Positions 36,562 through 45,190 are shown, numbered from the stretch's first letter. The stretch: 64,000 nt of DNA from JAPLST01 sp964397565 (GCA_964397565.1 CAYNJC010000013.1:1-64000); one strand, 5' to 3'. Notes: generated by a model from the sequence alone, not told the origin. Translations and numbers: made by a program.

Positions 36562-37941
36562 ATGAATCCATGGACGAAGACAGCGCTAGTACTGGGCAGT
36601 GTCATGCTGGCCGGCGCTCTGCGGGCCGCGACCAATGCGGCTGCGCTGGCTGACGAGGACGTGACCGTTTTTTCGACGCCGTCGGCGATGGCCCAGGCGC
36701 GCAACACGGCGCCCAAAGCGCCGGATGTGCTCAGCGTCAAGCGGACGGTGATGAATGTCGAGCCCAAAGGCGTGACCTTGTTCACGCGCGTCTTTGCCAT
36801 TGACACAGCGGCCGGGATCAATGAGTTGTTTCAGCGCTATCGCGCGCTGGACAAGCAAGTCAAGGATGCCGGCAAGAGCGCCTTGGCGAAGAAAGTCGAG
36901 CAAGCCTTGGCCGCGCCGGCGATCAAGCGCAAGTATGGGCTGTTGCAGCAATCGTCCGCCCATTGTGACCTGATCGGGCCACAGCGGATGCCGATGATGA
37001 CCAAAGGTAAGCTGATCAATTATAACCCGACCGGCTTGGTGGCACGGGTGCTGAGCAGTGCCGAACGGGCCTATGACAAAACCACCACATTACTGCTGAT
37101 GCAGCAATTTTTCAATTGGGGCGGCGCGCCGGCGCGCATCTATCTGATTGCGGATGAGGAGTTGTGGGCGAGCATGTTGGCCGCGCGCGCGACGGTTGGC
37201 GCAGTGCAGACGGTGGTGGTTGAGCCGGCCAATCGCGAGGTGTTTGTGTATGTCGCGCCGGTGGTGCTTGAATTTGCAGAGCAAGCCGTGGCGACCAGTA
37301 TCGCGCAGCTGCTTGCCAATGAATATGCCAAAGCGATCACGGGCAAGCCGACGGCAGCGATGCCGCTGTTCTTCACGACCGGGCTGGCTGGCGCGGTGGG
37401 CGGCTTGGATGCCGTCCTGACGCGCAATGGCGCGCAGCAAGTTGCGCAATTCACGGTCAGCGGCCGGATGTACAACGTCGGGCGGGTGCGACCCGGTATC
37501 CGCGCACCGTTGGCCGAAAAGCGGCTGATGCCGCTGGAAACCCTGGTGACGTTGACCGAGTTTCCGGCCCGTGCCGAAGATGGCTATTACGTCGTGCGGC
37601 AGAGTGGCGCGATGATCTCGGTGCTGACCTCGAATGCGCCGCTGGCGACAATTGCCTTGGCGCGCGCGCTGGCGGGCGGCGCTGAATTCAAGAAGGAAAT
37701 CGGGCTGTCCTACATGGAGATGCAGCGTGACGTCTTGGGCCAGGCGGTCGTGAATGCCAAAGCGAAAGCCGAGGCGGCCAAGAAGGGCGAGTTTCCGGAT
37801 TATGCCAAGATGGAAGCATATCTGAAACTGGTGTTTCACGAGTTGACGCAAGAGTACCGGACGGAACAGGCCGCGAAGAAGAGCGCAACGAAAGCCGCCA
37901 CACCGGCGCGTGCGACCAGACCCGCGGCAAAGAAACCCTAA
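36562..37941 (+). CDS. Secreted protein, paralogue of the next gene, peptidase-MA-like without a zinc motif
   Basis: 459 residues with a signal peptide (VLGSVMLAGALRAATNA) and a Lys/Ala-rich tail. ARIYLIADEELWASMLA and MPLFFTTGLAG recall the gluzincin-type 'peptidase MA-like' proteins, in which an HExxH helix comes before a PLWxxEGLA segment. Here the helix reads ATSIAQLLANEYAKAI, with no HExxH, so any protease activity is lost. YYVVRQSGAMISVL is shared with the downstream paralogue (YYLMRQDVALIKYL). 26 bp after dut, in a cell-wall/housekeeping operon. Confidence 0.6.
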   Translation: MNPWTKTALVLGSVMLAGALRAATNAAALADEDVTVFSTPSAMAQARNTAPKAPDVLSVKRTVMNVEPKGVTLFTRVFAIDTAAGINELFQRYRALDKQVKDAGKSALAKKVEQALAAPAIKRKYGLLQQSSAHCDLIGPQRMPMMTKGKLINYNPTGLVARVLSSAERAYDKTTTLLLMQQFFNWGGAPARIYLIADEELWASMLAARATVGAVQTVVVEPANREVFVYVAPVVLEFAEQAVATSIAQLLANEYAKAITGKPTAAMPLFFTTGLAGAVGGLDAVLTRNGAQQVAQFTVSGRMYNVGRVRPGIRAPLAEKRLMPLETLVTLTEFPARAEDGYYVVRQSGAMISVLTSNAPLATIALARALAGGAEFKKEIGLSYMEMQRDVLGQAVVNAKAKAEAAKKGEFPDYAKMEAYLKLVFHELTQEYRTEQAAKKSATKAATPARATRPAAKKP

Positions 37942-37956
37942 CGAACAGGAACGGCG

Positions 37957-39420
37957 ATGAACAGATCTCAGCTTTTTTATGCGACCCTTGTGACGTTGTT
38001 GGCCTTGCCGCTGGCGGCCGCGCCGCCCGTGGTGACGTCCATCCCTGAAGGCACGCCCGCCGCGGTGACCAACGCCACGCAGGCCGGCACCAATGTGAGC
38101 ACGGAAGCGGATGCCAACGAGGTGCAAAACGTTTTCACCAAACCAACCTTGAAAAGTGTGGCGGATGCAGTCAAGGCGGCCCAGTCGGGCGTGCCGGAAG
38201 CGGCGGCGAAGGAATTCATGGACATGATGGGCTGGGATGTGCGCACCCAGCGTGGCATCAATGATTTCTTCAAGAATTCGCTGACCTTCACCATGAATGT
38301 TGTCCGGCGCGGCAACAGTCCGAATGTCAAGCGGATGATCGAGCTGGCGCGCGCAAATCCGTACGAGATGAAGGAAGGCGAGCATGTGATTGTGTACTAT
38401 CCCAAGACGATCAGCGCGATGGTTGGCGGCACGCCGGTGCGCAAAGCGTTCGACGAAATTTGCCCGGTGGATCAATTGGTCGGGGCGGCCGATCAGGCCT
38501 TTACGCAGACCGCCGACGCGTTGCTGTTCAGCCCGTTTTTGTATTGGGGTCAGAAGGCGCGCGCAAAAATATTTTTGATTGCCGACCCGGCGTCGTGGAC
38601 GATGATGCAGCGCGGCGGCGCGCGGCCGGCCGGCACGGTGGTCACGGAAGCCGACTATCGCGAACTGTATGTGCATGTCACGCCGCTGACGACGCCGTTT
38701 CTCGATCAAGCGGTGGCGTTTGCGATCAGCGAACAGGTGATCAACGAATACAGCATGATTGTCAGCGGCAAGAGCAAATCACAGGCACCGCTGTTTTTCA
38801 CGCTCGGCTTGGCCGGTGATATCAGCGGCTTAAGCAGTGTGCTGACGGAGCAGGGGCCGCAACAAGTGCGGCGCTACGGCACGCGTGAAATCAGCCCGAA
38901 GGACATCCTGCTCTTGCGCAAGAGAGTGGAGGATGGCAAGGCGACGACGGAACAACTGCCGTTACAAGCGTCGCGCCTGATCCCGATTGCCCGCCTGCTG
39001 GACGCCACCTCGTATCCGAGCGGGGCCGAAGACGTCTATTACCTGATGCGCCAAGATGTGGCCTTGATCAAATATCTGCGCCAGAACGGGGTGCTGGCCT
39101 TTTTGGCGCTGGCGCGCGATCTCGCGGACGGGCGCGCCATGGACCGCGCGTTTGACAACTCCTATGCCAAACTGCGCGCGGACATCAGTGGCAACCCGAG
39201 CGTCAGCAAGGAAGACAAGCGCGCGCCACGCGTTAAGAATGATGACAAGAAGGGCGCTAAAGATCGCAGAGCAAAAGAGAAAGAAAGCACGGATGCGTAC
39301 ACACCGGACGATGTGTTGAAAAAGGTGAAAGAGTTGAGGGCACGCGCCAAAACGGCCATTTTCTTCCCGCTGACGGATGAATATCTGCAAGAACAGGCCC
39401 GCGACGCACCCAAAAAATAA
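37957..39420 (+). CDS. Secreted protein, second paralogue, peptidase-MA-like without a zinc motif
   Basis: 487 residues with a signal peptide (ATLVTLLALPLAAAP). AKIFLIADPASWTMMQ, PLFFTLGLAGDISGLSS and YYLMRQDVALIKYL align with the preceding gene. The helix at the HExxH position reads AFAISEQVINEYSMIV, again without the zinc ligands. A charged low-complexity linker (DDKKGAKDRRAKEKES) precedes the C-terminus. 15 bp after its paralogue and 15 bp before the L,D-transpeptidase gene, so a role in the envelope is likely. Confidence 0.6.
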   Translation: MNRSQLFYATLVTLLALPLAAAPPVVTSIPEGTPAAVTNATQAGTNVSTEADANEVQNVFTKPTLKSVADAVKAAQSGVPEAAAKEFMDMMGWDVRTQRGINDFFKNSLTFTMNVVRRGNSPNVKRMIELARANPYEMKEGEHVIVYYPKTISAMVGGTPVRKAFDEICPVDQLVGAADQAFTQTADALLFSPFLYWGQKARAKIFLIADPASWTMMQRGGARPAGTVVTEADYRELYVHVTPLTTPFLDQAVAFAISEQVINEYSMIVSGKSKSQAPLFFTLGLAGDISGLSSVLTEQGPQQVRRYGTREISPKDILLLRKRVEDGKATTEQLPLQASRLIPIARLLDATSYPSGAEDVYYLMRQDVALIKYLRQNGVLAFLALARDLADGRAMDRAFDNSYAKLRADISGNPSVSKEDKRAPRVKNDDKKGAKDRRAKEKESTDAYTPDDVLKKVKELRARAKTAIFFPLTDEYLQEQARDAPKK

Positions 39421-39435
39421 CGACGGTGGTGGACC

Positions 39436-40548
39436 ATGACAAAAGGGCTTAGCCTGCTGACGACGTTTGTGTTGGTCATTGCGGCGGCGCTGGCGCTCAC
39501 GGTGTGGTACGTGCGCTATCGCGTGCCCTTCGAACGTCAATACAACGCGGCCTGCGCGGCGTGCGACTTGGGGTTGCACGCCCAAGCGCTGCCGGTGCTG
39601 CAACGCGCCGTGCGCAAGTTTGCCAAGACGCCGCAGTATCCCGCCGCGGTCTACGCCCTGGCGCGCTGTGAGACGGCCCTCAATCCGACCAATGTGGCGC
39701 GCTGGGCCCGCGTTCTAACCGCCACCCAAGATCCCGTGCTGCGCGCCGAGGCGCAGTACTATTTGGCCAGCCAAGCCCCGGACCGGGGCGCCGCGATGGC
39801 CGCGTACGTGCGCGAACATGCCGGCACACCGTGGGCGCGCGCTTTCTTGGTTGAGCTGGGCGAACGCGCGGCCACGGCCGGCGACGAACTGGCTGCGGCA
39901 GGCTGGTGGCAGGCATTGGTGGATGGCTACGCGAACACGGACGAAGCCACCCGCGTGCGGGAACGGCTTGGCCAGATCAACATGAAACTGCTGTGCTCGC
40001 CCCGGCCCTTGCCGTTTACCGGCAAACACATCGTGAAACGCGGCGAGTATCTCAGCACAATTGCCAAGTTGCGGACCAACACGGTTGATCAGTTGCGGCT
40101 TCTGAACGGGCTGAAAAACGACACAATCGCGCCGGGCACGTCCCTGCGCCTGGATTACTCGACCTATATTGTGCGGGTGGACATTTCCGAGCATGCCTTG
40201 ACGCTCTGCCGCGTCTGGCAGGGCGCAACGAACTTTGTGAAATGGTATGCGGTCGGCACGGGCTTGCACGATAACACGCCGCGCGGGACGTTCCGTATCA
40301 TTTTACGCGAAGAGCAGCCGACGTGGTACAAGCCCGGCAGCGCCCCGGTGCCGTATGGTGCGAAAGAGAATCTGCTGGGCACGCGTTGGCTGGGTCTGGA
40401 TTGCCCGGGCTACGGCATTCACGGCACGTGGGAGCCGGACACCATCGGCAAGGCATCCAGCGCCGGGTGCGTGCGGATGCTGAATGAGAATGTCGAGGAA
40501 GTGTTCGCCATGGTGCGGGTTGGCACACCAGTGATCATTCAAGACTGA
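39436..40548 (+). CDS. LysM-containing L,D-transpeptidase (YkuD domain)
   Basis: 370 residues. N-terminal anchor (TFVLVIAAALALTVWYV), a helical TPR-like region (about 30-190), a LysM domain (HIVKRGEYLSTIAKLRTN) and a YkuD catalytic domain with His329 in GYGIHGTWEP and Cys345 in SSAGCVRM. It would make 3-3 peptidoglycan cross-links or attach proteins to the wall. The last codons, GTG ATC ATT CAA GAC TGA, lie within the attachment core of the integrated element, and the coding sequence is intact. In the uninterrupted chromosome its TGA would overlap the accA ATG. Confidence 0.92.
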   Translation: MTKGLSLLTTFVLVIAAALALTVWYVRYRVPFERQYNAACAACDLGLHAQALPVLQRAVRKFAKTPQYPAAVYALARCETALNPTNVARWARVLTATQDPVLRAEAQYYLASQAPDRGAAMAAYVREHAGTPWARAFLVELGERAATAGDELAAAGWWQALVDGYANTDEATRVRERLGQINMKLLCSPRPLPFTGKHIVKRGEYLSTIAKLRTNTVDQLRLLNGLKNDTIAPGTSLRLDYSTYIVRVDISEHALTLCRVWQGATNFVKWYAVGTGLHDNTPRGTFRIILREEQPTWYKPGSAPVPYGAKENLLGTRWLGLDCPGYGIHGTWEPDTIGKASSAGCVRMLNENVEEVFAMVRVGTPVIIQD

Positions 40549-40553
40549 TGATT
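40532..40553. other. attL core
   Basis: 22 bp identical to 51197-51218: starts TGATCATTC and ends CTGATGATT. It covers the last five codons and stop of the L,D-transpeptidase gene. Confidence 0.92.
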
Positions 40554-40690
40554 TGCGGCGCTTATCGCCAGGTTGCTTGCAGTCCCCCAAAACAGTACAC
40601 ACTCCCAGTAAATATAGGCATCTTGACGCGGTAAAGGCAGCAAATGCACCGCGCCGCGCATGGACACGCACACCCCGATATTACACAATA

Positions 40691-40713
40691 AGTGAGAGCA
40701 AAAGTGAGAGCAA
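40691..40713 (+). repeat. Left arm-type repeats
   Basis: AGTGAGAGCAA occurs twice (40691-40701, 40703-40713), 138 bp inside attL and immediately upstream of promoter P1. The same 11 bp doublet is found near the right end at 51143-51164. These are good candidates for arm-type integrase or excisionase sites. Confidence 0.8.
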
Positions 40714-40717
40714 CCCC

Positions 40718-40746
40718 TTGACTTTCGCAGGCGGGTATGCTATGCT
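40718..40746 (+). promoter_or_regulatory. Promoter P1 of the integrase operon
   Basis: TTGACT (40718-40723), 17 bp spacer, TATGCT (40741-40746), followed by GTTCACG. P2 at 49600-49628 has the same boxes, spacer length, CCCC before the -35 and TATGCTGTTCACG downstream. The predicted start is G40753, the first base of helix A of the leader RNA. The left arm repeats end 4 bp upstream, so integrase could repress its own promoter. Confidence 0.85.
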
Positions 40747-40752
40747 GTTCAC

Positions 40753-40860
40753 GTTACAACAGCACTGGGATACCCCACAAACGAGTATCAGCGCCCAGTG
40801 GGGGCAAGCCGTGAGGCCGCCCACAACTCTACCCAGAGCTATTGTAACACCACTGGGCGC
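40753..40860 (+). ncRNA. Pseudoknotted leader RNA, copy 1 (integrase leader)
   Basis: 108 nt from the predicted P1 start. Helix A: GTTACAACAGC (40753-40763) with GCTATTGTAAC (40838-40848), one mismatch. Hairpin D: GATAC/GTATC (40769-40773, 40785-40789). Helix B: GCGCCCAGTGG (40791-40801) with CCACTGGGCGC (40850-40860), perfect. Hairpin C: GGGC/GCCC (40802-40805, 40819-40822) enclosing AA and a GCC-GTGA-GGC stem-loop with a GNRA tetraloop. A and B interlock as an H-type pseudoknot with one unpaired A between their 3' strands. GAGGG and a TTG start for the integrase follow at 40870 and 40882. Copy 2 at 49635-49742 has the same layout and length with covarying helices. Confidence 0.85.
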
Positions 40861-40881
40861 ACTTACTTTGAGGGCACGACA

Positions 40882-42390
40882 TTGGCCGCCACGGGCACAC
40901 GCGGAAGAAAGTACCAAGCCGGCGCGCACCTTGCGCGGTTTCCGGCCAGGACAGGCTGGTTCATTCGATGGACAGAGCCACGCGGCCAAGCCCTTGTCAT
41001 TTCCTACACGCCCGCCGCAACCGATCCGCAGCTTGACCTGGCCACCTACTTCGTAACAGTCAGGGTTGCGAAAACCCGCCGCCGGATAAAATGGGCCCGC
41101 GGCTGTAGCATCACAACCAAGCCGCCAGCCAGTCACCCGTTGCACGATCACCTCGGTGCTGGGGACTGCATCACCCATGCCGGCGAAAAGCGCATCCACA
41201 CGCCCGAAGACTGGCAGCACGCTATTGAATCCTACACCGGAAAACAAATCGGCATCCGCGCGCGGCGTGGCAAGCCCGGCAATGTGCGCCGCTGGAAAAA
41301 GGCCGGCGACACCCGCGATCAGGCCGAAGTCGCCCTCGGTCAGTTCCTTGTGAACCGCGACAGAGAGAAGGCGGGCCTGCCAGTCAACCTTACGCCGGCG
41401 GGGTACACATTCCAACAGTTGACCGAGGAGGCAACCGGCTGGGCGCAGTCCCCGCAATCAGGGTACAGTCCGAGAACGTTACACGTATTTATCTACATAC
41501 TTCAGAGACTTGCCCGGAACTGGGGTCAAATGCCGGTTGCAGACATCACGCCGGCCATGCTGGGGCAATGGGCTGACAAGCGCGGCACGGAAGTCACAGG
41601 CGGCACCCTGGGCAACGATATTAAAGTGCTGCGCACCGTGTTCAAGCTCGCCGTCGCGCGCCAGTACATGACCACCAATCCGACCGCGGGCATGAAAATC
41701 CCAAAGCAACGCGCGGCACGCCCCAAGTATCTGACCGAGGAACAGATCGGCCTGCTACTCGAATGCGCACGTGAGGAAGACGCCCGCCGGGTTATGCCGG
41801 CGGCATCACCCCACCCCGGCGGCATTTGGGCGTCCGTGGCGGCTGATCGGCGCAAGTGGTACAACACCGACGGCACGTTTGACGCCGCCCGCTTGCGTTT
41901 CATGCTCTACAGTGCCATGCGCAAGTCGCAGCTCACCAGCTTGACGTGGCAACAATACGATGCAAAGCGCGGCGCTATCGTGCTCGAATCCCGGCCAGAC
42001 CATACCGAGAAAAGCAAGCGCGTGATCGTGCTACCCTTGCCACGTGACGCGCGCAGGATCATTGATGGACAGCCACGTGGAGCCCCCTACATTTTCCCGA
42101 ACCTGCAGGGCAACCGCGACGTGCTGATCGGCAACCGCATGGCGCACATTTTCGCCGCCGTGCAAGACCGCGGCGGGGGACACGTTCACCTGCACCTGCT
42201 CAGGCATACCGCCTTAACCGCTCTACTGCGCCATACCCACGACATTGCGGCCGTACAACGATACGCCGGCCACGCGGACGTGAAGACAACCGCGCGTTAT
42301 GCCTGGGTACTCGATGACGAACTCAAAGCCATGACCGAAGACTTTAACCCGATGAAGGGCGCCGGCGATCGCGGCGCAGGGAAACAATGA
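40882..42390 (+). CDS. int: Tyrosine recombinase/integrase
   Basis: 502 residues. An N-terminal arm/DNA-binding region (about 1-140), a SAM-like core-binding domain (about 150-260) and a C-terminal catalytic domain with Arg347 in SAMRKSQL, His438 and Arg441 in HLLRHTAL, His464 in YAGHADVKTT and the nucleophile Tyr473. I chose TTG 40882 because it follows GAGGG by 7 bp and lies just after the structured leader, mirroring the layout of the right operon. The longer GTG start at 40798 would fall inside the pseudoknot. Integrates into the TGATG overlap of the host operon. Its stop overlaps the next ATG (ATGA). Confidence 0.92.
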   Translation: MAATGTRGRKYQAGAHLARFPARTGWFIRWTEPRGQALVISYTPAATDPQLDLATYFVTVRVAKTRRRIKWARGCSITTKPPASHPLHDHLGAGDCITHAGEKRIHTPEDWQHAIESYTGKQIGIRARRGKPGNVRRWKKAGDTRDQAEVALGQFLVNRDREKAGLPVNLTPAGYTFQQLTEEATGWAQSPQSGYSPRTLHVFIYILQRLARNWGQMPVADITPAMLGQWADKRGTEVTGGTLGNDIKVLRTVFKLAVARQYMTTNPTAGMKIPKQRAARPKYLTEEQIGLLLECAREEDARRVMPAASPHPGGIWASVAADRRKWYNTDGTFDAARLRFMLYSAMRKSQLTSLTWQQYDAKRGAIVLESRPDHTEKSKRVIVLPLPRDARRIIDGQPRGAPYIFPNLQGNRDVLIGNRMAHIFAAVQDRGGGHVHLHLLRHTALTALLRHTHDIAAVQRYAGHADVKTTARYAWVLDDELKAMTEDFNPMKGAGDRGAGKQ

Positions 42391-43271
42391 AAAAACGCAC
42401 AGCTGCAAAAGCAAAGCACAGAGAGGCCGTGACAACTCCCGGACATCAGCATGAGCCCTGCCTTACTAACATACCAGCCGCCCAGCCATTTTGGAATATG
42501 GACGCGCCGCAGCGCGCCGATTGTTTTGCAGATAGCACACACAACCCCGGAGCGCCGAATCCAGACAGCGTGCTAATCATTTCACGCAACCCAGTAGCAG
42601 GCCGGCGCAAGGCCCAGATGCTCATGGGCTATGTTGACTCAGAGCATTTTCATCACAACATACACTACGACATGCCCCAAGAATGGCCGCGCATGACCTA
42701 CATGCCGCGAGAGGTCCATGAAAAACTGCGCACCCGGGACGGCACGGGCTGGGAATGGAATCCGCCGTTCTGCAATTTTGTGTTGACACTTGATAAACTC
42801 ACCTCAGAAGAACACTTGATCGTAGTAGACCAGCTGTGCCAGCCTGGCCACCCAATTATCGCTTGCTGCACAGACGCAGTCCAGCCCATGCGCGACAGCT
42901 TTGCGCACGTCATCACGCTTGATGCGACGGCGGCAAGCGAGAGCGTGCTCGCGGCAAAGCACTGCGTCAAGTACACCATTGCTGACTTGCGCGCCTGGCA
43001 TGATGCAGCGCCCGACACGATACCACGGCAACATCAAATACTTCTAACAGAAGCCCGCGTGCGCAGCATTAAGGGAGCTAAAGCACTACTTCACAAGTTA
43101 GGGGTTGAGTTTGGCAAAGTGAAGGTGAACGACGACACACTGGGGCGATGGTTCAACCAGCTACCCCATGAGGGGCAAGGCCGGGAACAAAAAATATGGA
43201 CGCAAGAGGTGCTCATATTGTGGTACTATTACGCTGGCGGAAAGGAAAAGCTGCAACACCACCTCATGTAA
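42387..43271 (+). CDS. Unknown element protein, coupled to the integrase
   Basis: 294 residues, start ATG overlapping the integrase stop. I recognise no family. A His/Tyr-rich stretch (SEHFHHNIHYDMPQEWPRM, about 85-103), a central alpha/beta segment (FVLTLDKLTSEEHLIVVDQL) and a C-terminal helix-rich part (KGAKALLHKLGVEFGKVKVN) can be seen. It could be a DNA-processing or regulatory partner of the integrase given the coupling. It is followed by an intrinsic terminator, so it shares a two-gene transcript with int. Confidence 0.6.
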   Translation: MKKRTAAKAKHREAVTTPGHQHEPCLTNIPAAQPFWNMDAPQRADCFADSTHNPGAPNPDSVLIISRNPVAGRRKAQMLMGYVDSEHFHHNIHYDMPQEWPRMTYMPREVHEKLRTRDGTGWEWNPPFCNFVLTLDKLTSEEHLIVVDQLCQPGHPIIACCTDAVQPMRDSFAHVITLDATAASESVLAAKHCVKYTIADLRAWHDAAPDTIPRQHQILLTEARVRSIKGAKALLHKLGVEFGKVKVNDDTLGRWFNQLPHEGQGREQKIWTQEVLILWYYYAGGKEKLQHHLM

Positions 43272-43304
43272 GTTCGCGTTTTCTCCCGTCAACTTCCGCA
43301 CAGC

Positions 43305-43329
43305 AACCCCCGTATAATCGGGGGTTTTT
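43305..43329 (+). terminator. Intrinsic terminator of the integrase operon
   Basis: AACCCCC (43305-43311), loop GTATAATC's core, GGGGGTT (43320-43326) and a T run. It closes the int transcript. Next to it are several CTTCCG repeats (43293, 43337, 43348). The remainder of 43330-43459 holds no gene or clear promoter. Confidence 0.92.
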
Positions 43330-43459
43330 CTTTATCTTCCGTAAATCTTCCGCAAAGCGTGACAGACAGCCCCGCCATGTGTCAAACTGTTACCGCACGG
43401 TAGGCAAGGCGCCAGCCGGCAACACGCGGCACAGCCGCTTAACGATACCAAGTGAAGCT

Positions 43460-43639
43460 ATGGGCAAGATGCTGACTATTCAGCAAGTCGCAGAGCAGAC
43501 GACCCTCAGCCGACGCAGCGTGCAGCGCCTCGTGAAAACCCACGAACTGCCTCACTACCGCGTCTGTAATCGCGTGCGCTTTTCGCCGGGGGACGTTGAT
43601 CGGTTCTTATCAGATCGGTTTGTTCCGGCGCGCAGCTGA
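43460..43639 (+). CDS. Excisionase/MerR-like helix-turn-helix protein
   Basis: 59 residues: MLTIQQVAEQTTLSRRSVQR (4-23) then HYRVCNRVRFSPGDVDRFL, the winged HTH_17/excisionase pattern. Start ATG 43460 was chosen because the family fold begins there; the frame is open much further upstream but without similarity. It may act as excisionase or as the switch for the replication block, which starts 22 bp downstream. Confidence 0.8.
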   Translation: MGKMLTIQQVAEQTTLSRRSVQRLVKTHELPHYRVCNRVRFSPGDVDRFLSDRFVPARS

Positions 43640-43661
43640 CGGAGACGGGAAAGGGCACATC

Positions 43662-45044
43662 GTGAGCAAACAACTACCAGACACGTTCACAAGCGCCGCC
43701 TGTCATGTGCTGGGCGTGGCGCTTACCTTTTGCGTTACCGATCCCAGCATCACGCTCGACCATTTCACCGATCCACGCCATGCACTGATTTTTGAGGCCA
43801 TCACGCAGCTTTCAGCCGCTGGCCATCCGTTTGACCTGCCCGCTGTTGCGTTGTCTTTAAACGGCAAGCTCGAAGCCGCCGGGGGCGCACTCTACCTATC
43901 AGAACTTGCGCAGACGGCCGCCACGGCCGTTGACTTGCCCCACTACGTGAGCGTACTCAATGGGGAACTGCAACAGCGGCGATCCGAAGTGATCATGCGC
44001 GCGCACCTTGAGTCAATCAAGACCGGCGACTTTGACCTTGCGCGCCTAGAGTCTGAACTTTCTGCGATCGCCACACACACCAATGCGCGGGCACAATGGC
44101 ACACGCCCGTGGAGATTCTGACACATGAATGTGATCCGGCGCATGTGCTGGCGGGGGACGGCTGGCTCAGGCGGGGCGGTTGTACCCTCTTGACCGGCGG
44201 TACCGGCACCGGCAAAAGCGTGCTGGCAATGCAGCTGACCGCGTGCGCCGCCGCCGGCGTGCCGTTCTTCCGGGCAATCGGCGGGGGCATCCGTGTACCG
44301 AGCCCGTGCCGCGTGCTCTACATCCAAGCCGAGAACGACCTGCCCACGTTGCAGCGGGACCTGCACGGCGTCATGCAGCATGAAGCCTTACCGCAGCAAC
44401 CCCTGCAAGATAACCTGCGCGTCGTGAGCTATCCAGGGGACACACCCGAAAGGCTGGGCTCGTTCCTCATGCAGGCCGTGCGCCAATTCGCGCCCGACCT
44501 GCTTGTGATTGATCCCTACAGCAGTTTTGTCGGTGGGTGCGATTTGAATAACACGGATTCATTTTTTACATTCCGCGACGCCGTGACACCCGCGCTGGCC
44601 AGCGCCGCGCTGCTCTTAGTGTGCCATACCCCAAAGCCGACCGACAGGGAGCATTGGACAGCCCGCGAGGGCGTCTACATGGCGGCTGGCACTTCCGCGT
44701 TGGCGAACTGGGCGCGCTGTAGCTGCGAGTTGACCAATCCGCAGGCCGATCAGGATACCCGTTACCGCTTGCGACTTTCCAAGAATGCCGAACGCGCCGG
44801 CTTGCCGGACGATCTAGGCGGCACGATCCGCCGCGACGTCTATCTCGAACACGGCCACCGCACAGAACCCTGCTGGATTGTCGCGGAATGCCAGCAAGAA
44901 GAACGCGAGTTATCCACCGCCGAACGCTTGCGCGCACTACTCGAAATGAACCCGAAGCTGACGCAGCGCGAGGCCGCCGCCATGCTGGGCGTGAATGCTT
45001 CTACCATTTGTCGCTACATGCGCCAGTTTAAGGGGGAGGAATGA
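43662..45044 (+). CDS. DnaB-N/RepA-type replicative ATPase
   Basis: 460 residues from GTG 43662 (GGGAAAGGG upstream). The first 110 residues resemble the DnaB helicase N-terminal domain (HVLGVALTFCVTDPSITLDH, LAQTAATAVDLPHYVSVL). Then comes a RecA-like RepA/AAA_25 domain with Walker A GGTGTGKS (179-186), Walker B LLVIDP (Asp284) and VCHTPK. The C-terminus (LTQREAAAMLGVNASTICRYM, about 434-454) is an HTH. This combination is frequent in plasmid and satellite replication proteins. The iteron-like TGCAAC repeats start just after its stop, which supports a replication-initiator role. Confidence 0.8.
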   Translation: MSKQLPDTFTSAACHVLGVALTFCVTDPSITLDHFTDPRHALIFEAITQLSAAGHPFDLPAVALSLNGKLEAAGGALYLSELAQTAATAVDLPHYVSVLNGELQQRRSEVIMRAHLESIKTGDFDLARLESELSAIATHTNARAQWHTPVEILTHECDPAHVLAGDGWLRRGGCTLLTGGTGTGKSVLAMQLTACAAAGVPFFRAIGGGIRVPSPCRVLYIQAENDLPTLQRDLHGVMQHEALPQQPLQDNLRVVSYPGDTPERLGSFLMQAVRQFAPDLLVIDPYSSFVGGCDLNNTDSFFTFRDAVTPALASAALLLVCHTPKPTDREHWTAREGVYMAAGTSALANWARCSCELTNPQADQDTRYRLRLSKNAERAGLPDDLGGTIRRDVYLEHGHRTEPCWIVAECQQEERELSTAERLRALLEMNPKLTQREAAAMLGVNASTICRYMRQFKGEE

Positions 45045-45049
45045 CAGCC

Positions 45050-45190
45050 ATGCAACACGATGCAACAAGAATGCAACACGATGCAACAGGGGGTGAAATG
45101 CCAGCTTGTTGCACGTGTTGCAGTATAAATATACTGCATACACGATTGCAACAAGCGCTGCAACAGCATTTCACCTTTAGCGTGCAACAG
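45050..45190. repeat. Iteron-like TGCAAC cluster, candidate replication origin
   Basis: TGCAAC occurs at 45051, 45061, 45072, 45082, 45147, 45159 and 45183, and its inverse GTTGCA at 45109 and 45117 or nearby, around the A/T-rich dyad GCAGTATAAATATACTGC (45119-45136). Repeats 10-11 bp apart beside a Rep-like gene and an AT-rich dyad are the usual origin architecture. Confidence 0.55.

Noticed and set aside
40532..40553. tRNA-type attachment site
   Set aside because: The core does not fold or read as a tRNA 3' end; it is the end of the L,D-transpeptidase gene plus the start of accA.
40753..40860. HDV-like self-cleaving ribozyme
   Set aside because: The nesting of helices A and B around hairpin C recalls HDV topology, but helix A is 11-15 bp, an extra hairpin lies between the 5' strands, the P4 arm is absent, and the 5' end coincides with a promoter start rather than a cleavage site.
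40798..42390. Longer integrase from GTG 40798
   Set aside because: That start lies inside helix B of the leader and lacks a ribosome site, while TTG 40882 has GAGGG at the right distance and matches the layout of the other operon.
45050..45190. CRISPR-like short repeat cluster
   Set aside because: Repeats are only 6-7 bp and occur in both orientations, with no spacers of set length.
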